From Cyclostephanos tholiformis (lineage: Eukaryota; Bacillariophyta; Thalassiosirophyceae; Thalassiosirales; Thalassiosiraceae): 14,517 bases of DNA. The stretch is taken from positions 1-14,517 of the forward strand of contig JALLPB010000576.1 in assembly GCA_036939975.1 (NCBI GenBank). Direction: 5' to 3'. The notes beneath the pieces were generated by a model. That model was not told the DNA's origin and made no database searches. It saw nothing but the letters and a program-made list of their open reading frames with translations. The position numbers and the translations under genes were made by a program. Position 1 is the stretch's first letter. Each line of letters opens with the position of its first letter. Below are positions 1 to 7,103 of this stretch, piece after piece.

Positions 1-84
1 TTTGATGGATATGGCCTTCGTCTCGTCGTAGGGCGGGATGGTCGGTAGAGGCTTCGCGCTGGAACTGCTGTTGGTCGAGGGCAT
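1..84 (-). CDS. 5' end of an unidentified minus-strand gene (partial)
   Basis: An ATG on the minus strand (its complement at 82-84) opens 28 codons that run off the left edge without a stop. The peptide begins MPSTNSSSSAKPLPTIPPYD and ends in ETKAISIK. Upstream of the ATG the minus strand reads tatctctgttgcag, a pyrimidine-rich stretch ending in AG, so a 5' UTR intron could end about ten bases before the start. The codons are GC-rich, like those of the neighbouring genes. I recognise no family from this fragment. It would be transcribed away from the bL9 gene, so 85-361 would be a divergent promoter region. Short length is the main reason for doubt. Confidence 0.4.
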   Translation of the reverse strand, partial: MPSTNSSSSAKPLPTIPPYDETKAISIK

Positions 85-207
85 GGTTATTGCTGCAACA
101 GAGATATAAGATAAGAGACTATCTATGAGGTATATAGGTTATCCAACCTTGACCATACCTGGCGGTGCCATGGTAGCTGCCTCGTAAATAATGACGACGT
201 ATTTTTC

Positions 208-218
208 GGGGGGGGGGG
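208..218 (+). repeat. 11-base G run in the bL9 upstream region
   Basis: An uninterrupted run of eleven G lies between the putative minus-strand gene and bL9. It is one of several long G runs in the window. The rest of 85-361 holds no gene I can support. Confidence 0.8.
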
Positions 219-361
219 ATGTGAGGCGGGAGGAAGGGGTTCGCATCTTGACGTGCTGAAAACTGGGAATTTTTTTCCTTGATATCCAACAACGGACAGA
301 CGGACAACTCGATAAACTGCCTCTCTTTTGAAAGTGAAAGTTGGCAGCGCGCATTAGCGCC

Positions 362-1273
362 ATGGCATCCGCCCTCTCCCTATCCGGCATGATGAGCTGC
401 GGCAGACGCGGTCGTCTCGCCTCGTTTTCGGTCATCACTCGAAAACATCAACCGCAACTGCCGCAGTGGCCGCAGAAGCTTCAGCATCAGCAGCAGCTCC
501 GCCACAAGCACCAGGTCCGCGTCATAGTCACCCGCGACCTGCCGGAGGGCCAGATGCGCGGCGTGTACGCCGGCGAGGTGCACAACGTTTCAGCCGGATA
601 CGCGCGCAATTACCTCGTGCCCAAGAAATATGCGGTATACGCCACCACCCGAAACTTCGAGAGGTGCGGACTTGTCGATCCCGCCATCGCCGCGAGGGAG
701 GAGGAGAAACAGGCCGCGGCGTCGGCGTTGCTCACTGCCGTCGACGACGACGACGACGAGGAGGGCAACGAGGACCTGAGGGCCGCCGACGTCCTACGTA
801 GGTACCTTCGTAACAAATCATTGAGGATAGTTCGCAACGTCGATCCCAATATGCCCGTGATGTGCCATCCAGGACACGTCAATGCGAGGAATCTGAGGGA
901 GAAGCTGTCGAGGCAGCTGAAGATCGACTTGGAGGAGCACGAGAAAATCCACATCCGTAACGAACCGGTCGTGGGATTGGAGGAGAAGGGGGAGGCGGAA
1001 TTGATGAAATTGCTCGAGGAGATGATGGATGGGGGAAAGGAGAAGAAGGGTCCTGCGAAGGAGGGGGCAGACGCCGTCGAGGCACGGGGGGGGGGATCGA
1101 CAGACCCGGCAGATCAGTCGTCAGTAGAGAGCGCCATCTCGTCAGTCAACGGGGAGGAGGACCTGTTGAAGGACTGCGACGTGAAAGTGAAGCAGCTCGG
1201 GGACTACGTCGCCAAGATCACGCTGAGGGGCGGCTATGTGGTCCCGCTCAAGTTCACAGTGGTTCGTAGGTGA
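362..1273 (+). CDS. Large-subunit ribosomal protein bL9, probably mitochondrial
   Basis: The 303-residue product carries the bL9 N-terminal domain at about residues 51-97. Its core at about 71-90 (GEVHNVSAGYARNYLVPKKY) matches the family signature around the conserved GYxxNYLxP. The last 27 residues (KQLGDYVAKITLRGGYVVPL and onward) resemble the end of the bL9 C-terminal domain. bL9 binds 23S-type rRNA and stabilises the large subunit of bacterial-type ribosomes. The first 50 residues are rich in Arg, Gln, Ser and His and poor in acids, as in a mitochondrial presequence, so I infer a mitochondrial location; a plastid location is not excluded. The ATG at 362 is the first in frame after a stop at 335-337. 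The protein is about twice bacterial length because of the presequence, an Asp/Glu run near residue 128 and a Lys/Glu/Gly-rich linker at about 205-270 that contains a 10-base G run. No intron is needed. Confidence 0.88.
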   Translation: MASALSLSGMMSCGRRGRLASFSVITRKHQPQLPQWPQKLQHQQQLRHKHQVRVIVTRDLPEGQMRGVYAGEVHNVSAGYARNYLVPKKYAVYATTRNFERCGLVDPAIAAREEEKQAAASALLTAVDDDDDEEGNEDLRAADVLRRYLRNKSLRIVRNVDPNMPVMCHPGHVNARNLREKLSRQLKIDLEEHEKIHIRNEPVVGLEEKGEAELMKLLEEMMDGGKEKKGPAKEGADAVEARGGGSTDPADQSSVESAISSVNGEEDLLKDCDVKVKQLGDYVAKITLRGGYVVPLKFTVVRR

Positions 1274-1330
1274 AAAATGTGGCATACAACACATTGCCAG
1301 GGTGAATGACCCGATCGTCTATTTTTCGTT

Positions 1331-1350
1331 GGGGGGGAGGGGGGGGGGGG
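1331..1350 (+). repeat. Long G runs between two convergent gene ends
   Basis: Seven G, one A and then twelve G lie in the 178-base gap between the bL9 stop and the end of the TBC gene. I see no gene in the gap. The run could form a G-quadruplex or could simply reflect poor assembly. Confidence 0.8.
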
Positions 1351-1451
1351 CGGGCGGAGATAATCGGTCGACAGTGGATGAAACTTTATGGTTGGTATAT
1401 CATTCTAATTTAATCGACATTAGCACCCAACATCCAAAAATCGACGTCCCA

Positions 1452-2693
1452 TCATATAGTGTTTCTCACGACATTCAGATGCGCATCGCTGCCACCGAAC
1501 AGCGTGCTCAGGACGAATGCGCTGCTAAGGAGGATCTCCACCTCTCTATCTCCCCAATCGTCAGTGGGCATGTTCTGCAAGGTCGCGACGTGCAAGAAGA
1601 AATCAATCGCATGTCCAAAGAAAAGGGTTACAATAGATTTTTCGTTACGTATCCAAATGAACGACGGAAATTTCACGCGCCATTCGCGGTTAAATCAAAA
1701 ATCAGCAAGCCTCACCTGCATGAATTGGAACAGCTCGTCGAAGCCCATTTGCTTCAGCGTCGGACTGAAGTGAACTAGGAACGACGCGCAGACGTAAACG
1801 TGAAAATCCTCGAATCCGCCATCGCCCTCGCTAAGGTACGCGTCCCACAGTCTCATCACGCACGGGAGCTGGAATTCCCTCAATAGGAGACAATTCATCC
1901 ACTTGAAGGCGAATTGCATGAACTCGATGCCCGTATAACGCAAGTGCGACGCTAATTCCGCGTCGATGCGGTTCACGAGCTCCTCCAATCTCATCACCAT
2001 CCGTTGCATCCCCGGTTGATCCGACGTGTAGTGATCCTGTATCCCCGACAGGAGGCTCGTTAGGCACCAGTACGTGTCGGCCTCGACCTCCTCCATCATG
2101 CCGTCGGTGATGGAGGCCATCCTCGATCCGTCGAGGACGTCGGCGATCCCTATCCCCGCGCAACCGCCGTCGACGCCATCGTCGTCGGGGCCATCGACGA
2201 CTACGACGCCGCCGCACCCGAGCCTCTCCCCGACGAATACCGCCAATAACGGCGTGGCAAGATCGTTGATCCCCTGCACGTACCCGCTCGCCGGATGCCT
2301 CGTCGCCCATACGTACAGCAGCCTGCCGAGGCAGCGACGTACCCTGGGATCGCGAAATAACGGAACGTCCGGGGCCGTGCGCGGCACGTCGACCAATACC
2401 TGCCGCAGCGTCTCCTGCTCGGCGTTCGTCCTGCTATTGTCGGGTATGTCGTAATGTCGACGGACGGCATCGCGATACTCGTCCCGACGTCGGCGCAACG
2501 TCGTCTCGCGCCTGCCGGCGTTCGCGGGGAGGTAACCCAGCAATATCTTCCACGCGATCGGGCGCATGTGCAAGGGCACGCCGTTCCATGCCAATTTGCG
2601 CAATTCTCGCAACGACGCTATCGGCGAGGAGAGGATGGCATCGAATTGCCTTTCCCTGTAGGTTTTCGGCACCGCCGGCATCGTCATGGGTGA

Positions 2694-2727
<34 letters not shown>

Positions 2728-3191
2728 GGGAAAACGGCATGATTCGACGATCCGATGATCCCTCCTCCTCCTCCCCCTTCTCCCCCCCCAGCCCCCATTG
2801 CCTTCTTCCCTCCGTCGTATTCGTCATCGTCGATCCCTCCTCCTTCCCCCATCCCCCTCCCCCCCTCCCCCCCATCCTCATCGTCATCTCCCCCGATTAT
2901 TTTACCGGGCAGGGGCGGGAAGGCGACAGCGCGCAGCTGCCTCCCGCCGCTCCCGCCCCTGCGTAGGACGATGGGCGCCGTCGTCGTCGTCGTCGAGGCT
3001 ACGGTCGCCGTCGACGTCGTCCGCGTCGTCGCGCACGAATGCGTCCGACCGTCGTCGTCATCAACGTCATTGTCGTTCGACGACGAATGATGCGACGAGG
3101 ATGGGGACGACGACGGTGCGGATTCGTCCGACGACTTCTCCTCGTTGTGGGGACTGAACGTCCGACGGAGGAATCCGGGAAGGCGAGACAT
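1452..3191 (-). CDS. TBC-domain Rab GTPase-activating protein (TBC1D22/Gyp1 type), two exons
   Basis: Exon 1 runs 3191-1716 and exon 2 runs 1574-1452, giving 532 residues. Read without splicing, the frame stops six codons into the intron (GTGAGG donor). Splicing to the TTGCAG acceptor, phase 0 on both sides, adds NMPTDDWGDREVEILLSSAF and 20 more residues, which is the expected TBC C-terminus. The TBC domain spans about 199-525. Both catalytic fingers are present: Arg271 in VDVPR and Gln306 in YVQG. The following HPASGYVQGINDLATP block is typical of TBC1D22/Gyp1. TBC proteins speed GTP hydrolysis on Rab GTPases at membranes; the Rab substrate cannot be read here. Residues 1-175 are low complexity (Ser, Asp, Gly, Thr), including a Ser run encoded by the complement of a GAC repeat. 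A GDDDGVDGG-like loop at about 330-350 is an insert. The gene converges on bL9 and diverges from the finger/ankyrin gene. Confidence 0.88.
1575..1715 (-). other. Spliceosomal intron of the TBC gene (141 nt)
   Basis: On the minus strand the junctions read CAG|GTGAGG and CTTGCAG|AAC, phase 0 on both sides. The intron is supported by the TBC homology resuming exactly at the acceptor and by a stop codon shortly after the donor. Confidence 0.85.
2695..2724 (+). repeat. (GAC)10 triplet repeat, read as polyserine on the minus strand
   Basis: Ten perfect GAC units, flanked by GAT and GAG, lie inside the TBC gene. Its minus-strand frame reads the repeat as Ser (about residues 156-167). The same triplet encodes Asp runs in the plus-strand genes on either side. 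Confidence 0.85.
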
Positions 3192-3743
3192 GATGGTTGT
3201 TATTGTGATTATCGCCTCGAAAAAACGGTAGACTACGTAGTATCGTGTCGCGACTAAAAAATAACAAAACGACCGCCCTCGCGAAGCCCAGGAATGGGGG
3301 GGGGGGGGGGTGGGGGTTGGGGAATGTGATAATAGGATACCTAGTTGATTTCCACCACGCTACGATGCGCCGTATCCCCACTCCTCTCCGGTTGCCTTCC
3401 CCTCTACTTTTATGGTTTGGACAATATTATTATAATTCCCCGACACGGACAGTGAGAACACGCAGTGGAGGAGAGTGCGAATCAAGAAAGAGAATCAACG
3501 GGGTGTTGTATTATTGAAACCAGACACATCAAAACACTATTAGGTACGATAGTATCTATCTTCTCCCTTTTCTCGCTGAAAAAACAGGTGTGATCGTTTT
3601 TTTGTGTGCGTTGGGCTTTTCGAGGACCTCCGTCTAGCAGTACGTCGCGTCGGTCAGTCGGTCTCGATAATTCCCCTACTACTACTATTTTATTATTAGG
3701 TACCCACGCCACGAAAAACGACGATGGGAGGAGCATATCAGGA
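3192..3743. promoter_or_regulatory. Divergent upstream region between the TBC and finger/ankyrin genes
   Basis: This 552-base stretch separates two start codons that point away from each other, so both promoters should lie here. It holds a 15-base G run (3296-3310) followed by G5 and G4 blocks to 3322, and a 10-base palindrome ACTACGTAGT at 3232-3241. I can place no TATA box or transcription start with confidence. A small 5' exon of the ankyrin gene could hide here, because its frame stays open back to 3594. Confidence 0.5.
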
Positions 3744-6164
3744 ATGGGCAGCATCGGCGTTACAACTAACAGCGGCAGCGGCAGCGGCAGCGGCAGCGGG
3801 GGGGATAGGAGGAGCAGGAGTAGGAATAGGAGTAGTAGAAGGAGCGCCGAGGCGCGGGATCGGGTGTCATCCGCGACGTTCGCGTCCCTCGTTCGCATCG
3901 CCGGGGGGGGATATCGACGTCATACTCCTCGATCGACTACGACGACTACGACCGTCGACGGGGAGGAGGGGGTGGACGTCGAACACGACGTTTTCGTTTG
4001 CGGCGTCGGCGCTTCGTCCACTTGGACGTCGGACCTCGAGAGGATGTCAAGGACGTGCGTGTCCTTCCCGAACGGCGCGCTGGATGACGACGACGACGAC
4101 GACGACTACCGCTACTACGAAAGAGGGGGAGATGACGTCGACGACACGACGTCGATGATGGGGGGGAAGCCACACGATGTGGAAGTACGAGCGGCCCTTG
4201 CTCTGTATCATTCCGTCCTTCGGGGGGGGAGATGTAGGGATATGGGAGGACGAAAACGGAAGGACGACGACGACGACGACGAGGAGGATGGTGACGGTGG
4301 AAGTAGAACACACGTATTCGAGGTCGTTTCCGACATGGGAACGCGACGTTCGATCGATACCGTCGTTTCGCTCGCAATTCTACTGTCCGAGGAGCTCGAG
4401 CGCGAACTGCGCGACGACGACGACGACAACGAAGACAAAGATGGAGGGATAAACATATACGTCGCTCGAAAACGCCCGCTCGTCTCCTTCCTCGACGTTA
4501 GGACGGACGACTCGGGGATCATACGCCTAGTGTCGAGACGACGGCATGAACGCCTGCGCGTGTTCGGGCGATTGCCGTGTCCGCACTGTCCGTCTTGGCA
4601 TGCCGGTGCGAGGGGATTGTGGTGGCACTCCATCGGGGCACACGGTATCGCGTACGCGAACGCGACGGAGTCGGCGTCGGGTGTCGACGCTAGCGCATCG
4701 TCGTTATCGATCGTGCCGTACGTCGGTGGGGGGGGACGGGGGGGATGGGATGATGGTGGTGCCTCGGCAGATACGACAAAATCGCGGGAGCGACCGCGAC
4801 GGATACGACGACAACATCTATATAATGGTGGAAGTCATTGTGATAATGATGACGATAGCGATGATAATGATTACAATGATGTTGATGAAGATGAGGACTC
4901 TAATTTGCTCACCAAAGTGACGTGTCTCAACAATACCTCTGCTACTGCAATAATGGGAGATGGAGCGTTTGCTTTGGTCAAGATGGGAAAATACGAAGAA
5001 TTTTTACGGTGCATTGAGGTGAGGAACGGATTTGTTTTGTTGCTGTCTCTATTAGTCCTGTTCCATCCCACCCCGTATTAATTTTTGAGCTTTCTACGCA
5101 TCCTCATTGCCTCGATTCCGTTTCCAGGAGGGATCCTTCTGCCCAAGGACGCATTTGGATCGTAACGGGGCATCGCTGCTGCACTGGGCCGCGGGATGCG
5201 GCCACCTGGACTTTGTGTCCCATCTTGTCGAACGATGTAATTGCTGCCCGAATCAAGGTCAGCGTGGGAAGAGATCTTTCTCGGGGCGGACGCCCCTGCA
5301 TTGGTAAGTTGTGGGAATGTAACGAGCATTATACGTGTGAGTCTTCAAATATTTGTAGCGCTAAGTATCGCTCATGTCACCACGCTATCGCGTTACCATG
5401 CGTTTAGGGCGGCAAGAAACGGGCATTTGAGTATAGTGACATACCTTGTACTTAATTGCCATGCCGACGTTGATGCAACAACATCAGACGGAACAACAGC
5501 GTTTTGTTGGGCATCTTGGCAAGGACATTTGGACATAATGAAGTTCCTGCATCAAAAGGGCTGTGATATTCATCGGATCAACAATTTTGGGTGCAATGCG
5601 GTTCTCTGGAATGCGCAGGGAGCTGGCACGGCAGAGACTATGGCATGGCTCTTCGAATCCGGGGCAGATTTCAATCTAGTGAATTCGAACGGACACAGTG
5701 CATTTCACAAGGCTGCTCAGAGGGGCAGTATCGGAGCGGTGAAATGGTTGGCAGACAAGTTCTTGAATGAAAAAAGTGCATTTGGGTCCTTCGTGGGCCC
5801 GGATGCAGAAGGCCATTGCCCATTCGATTTATGCTCTATGGAAGGTCACATAGAATTGGCTAGGAAAATTTCGATTATGGAACGTGACTGGCTCACACAA
5901 TTGATTGGTCCTGCAACCTCCGTTGAGAATTTGCTCGAAAATTACTCCGAGGGTATTCCATCGTGGCTTTTGCAAGATTTGCTTGTCGCAAAAGATATGT
6001 GTGACATGAATGCCATTTGTTACATGGCTGCTCAGGAAGGAGGCGCTTGTCATGGTGTTAGGAGGCTGACTATGAATTTAATGGCACACTTTACTGAATC
6101 TGTCCCACAAGTCTCAAATATTGCAGAAGCAGATTTAACACGCGACTTTAGCGATATTGATTGA
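3744..6164 (+). CDS. C2H2-like finger plus ankyrin-repeat protein, three exons
   Basis: Exons at 3744-5018, 5128-5303 and 5408-6164 give 735 residues. The junctions are GAG|GTGAGG to TTTCCAG|GAG (phase 0) and TTG|GTAAGT to GTTTAG|GG (phase 2), the latter restoring a typical LHWAARNGH ankyrin motif. Residues 1-240 are low complexity: a GSGSGSG stretch from a hexamer repeat, and several Asp runs. A C-x2-C-x12-H-x4-H finger lies at C279, C282, H295 and H300, within CPHCPSWHAGARGLWWHSIG. About five ankyrin repeats follow at roughly 436-630 (GASLLHWAAGCGHLDFVSHL; SDGTTAFCWASWQGHLDIMK; NSNGHSAFHKAAQRGS). The tail at 640-735 is not recognised. The finger-ankyrin arrangement resembles proteins I recall from diatom genomes; ligand and function are unknown. 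Ankyrin repeats normally bind proteins, and the finger may bind zinc and nucleic acid or protein. The start is uncertain: ATG 3744 is the first in the correct frame, whereas ATG 3724 is out of frame. Confidence 0.8.
3771..3800 (+). repeat. AGCGGC hexamer repeat encoding Gly-Ser dipeptides
   Basis: Four perfect AGCGGC units plus a near-perfect fifth give the GSGSGSG stretch near the N-terminus of the finger/ankyrin protein. It is followed directly by a G-rich segment. Confidence 0.85.
5019..5127 (+). other. Intron 1 of the finger/ankyrin gene (109 nt)
   Basis: The intron begins GTGAGG and ends TTTCCAG, phase 0, with a pyrimidine-rich 3' part. Reading through it meets a stop at 5079-5081. Splicing joins the upstream domain to the first ankyrin repeat. 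Confidence 0.8.
5304..5407 (+). other. Intron 2 of the finger/ankyrin gene (104 nt)
   Basis: The intron begins GTAAGT and ends GTTTAG. It splits the Trp codon of the second ankyrin repeat, and splicing recreates LHWAARNGH exactly. Confidence 0.88.
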
Positions 6165-6331
6165 GGTCTAGCTAGAGTTGTATATTCATTAACGCCACAT
6201 CAGCTACCCAGTTGACCAGCAGTTTTCGCATAGAAAAGTCAATGATGGTACATTCAAAGGATGAAAAACAACAGTCATCAGTTTACTGACTCCGGCCTTG
6301 CGGATAACGTTGTACATCCGTGTAGGCATTT

Positions 6332-6868
6332 TCATTTTCCCTCTTCTTTCTTAGTCAAACCAAGACTCTCGGCCGTCATACCACTTAAACATAGACTCTC
6401 GTATGTGTGCCCCGGGGGCAGGGCGAAGCCGTCGACGCTGCGCATGGATTCAACGGAATACGAAACATCATGAGTTATCCCGGCGCGATGGAACATCAGA
6501 CGAAAAATCACAGGGAAAACTCACGATTCTGAAAATCTGACAACCACATTGTGAGTGGGAATGTCGGCTGCCTTGGCAACGTCGTTGTCCGTTATGGCTA
6601 TACGCGGCGTTCAGTAACAAATGCTCGGTGAGAGCTCGATAGAGAGATTCATGGTTTATATGCGATCGACTTTAGTCGCCTTCTGGAACGCATATGAGCT
6701 CACCTTTGATTATGGCCGCAGCCACCTCCTTCCTGATTTTTTCGGTTCGGCACGCCTAAGGGGGGATGATCGGTAGATGTATTCAACGTTTTATCATGTA
6801 AAAATACTTTGAATGCTTTGATCATCTGCACGCACCTTTGGCAGCCATGTCACATGTATGAGAGGCAT
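6332..6868 (-). CDS. Small 4-oxalocrotonate tautomerase-like protein, four exons
   Basis: No exon exceeds 106 bases. The minus-strand exons are 6868-6836, 6755-6704, 6597-6525 and 6437-6332; the introns are 80, 106 and 87 bases. Donors are GTGCGT, GTGAGC and GTGAGT; acceptors are CTTAG, TATAG and GCGCAG. Phases match at every junction (0, 1, 2). The 87-residue product starts MPLIHVTWLPK, continues CRTEKIRKEVAAAIIKAITD and later has PTHNVVVRFSES. This gives a beta strand, an amphipathic helix and a second strand behind a Met-Pro start, as in the 4-OT/MIF tautomerase superfamily, where Met is removed and the N-terminal Pro is the catalytic base. The C-terminal part (VDGFALPPGHTYESLCLSG) is less familiar. 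These enzymes interconvert keto and enol forms as oligomers; the substrate here is unknown. The gene converges on the ankyrin gene and diverges from the peptidase. Exon structure looks firm; the family call is inference from pattern. Confidence 0.65.
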
Positions 6869-7103
6869 GGATATTATAGCGACAAATAAAGTAGAAGTGT
6901 ATGCGCAAGCTTTGCAGGGTCGTCTACTACTAGTAATTGTGTCGCGTAATAAAAGGTTTGTGAATGTGTGCCATGATGGATGGCGATGACGCCAGTAGTA
7001 CCATAGTAGGTGGTGTGGTATTTATGTACACGTACCGTACGAAAGTGAATACCAACCAGAGTACATTAAAATAAGGGCCTTAAAATAACAACCACCGGCA
7101 ATC
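6869..7103. promoter_or_regulatory. Bidirectional promoter region between the tautomerase-like and M16 peptidase genes
   Basis: These 235 bases lie between two divergent start codons, so both promoters must fit here. TTAAAATAA occurs twice (7066-7074 and 7080-7088) just upstream of the peptidase ATG, separated by GGGCC. A role in transcription start choice is a guess. Confidence 0.5.

Noticed and set aside
1236..1778. 180-residue plus-strand open frame overlapping the end of bL9
   Set aside because: It crosses a poly-G tract and is antisense to the TBC final exon and intron, which have clear homology. It looks like a chance frame.
3232..3241. 10-base palindrome ACTACGTAGT near the TBC start
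   Set aside because: A palindrome this short is expected by chance and has no second copy nearby.
3482..3898. Minus-strand frame with long Leu and Pro runs
   Set aside because: The Leu and Pro runs are the antisense of the Gly-Ser and Arg-rich repeats at the start of the finger/ankyrin gene and of GGA-rich DNA. No independent support.
3724..4158. Plus-strand frame from the first ATG near the ankyrin gene
   Set aside because: It turns into polythreonine/alanine from the GAC repeat in the wrong frame and does not reach the finger or ankyrin parts.
4208..4633. Minus-strand Ser/Arg-rich frame
   Set aside because: It is antisense to Asp repeats and the finger region of the ankyrin gene. Composition is explained by the repeat.
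6261..6473. 70-residue plus-strand frame downstream of the ankyrin gene
   Set aside because: It is antisense to exon 4 of the tautomerase-like gene and shows no recognisable features.
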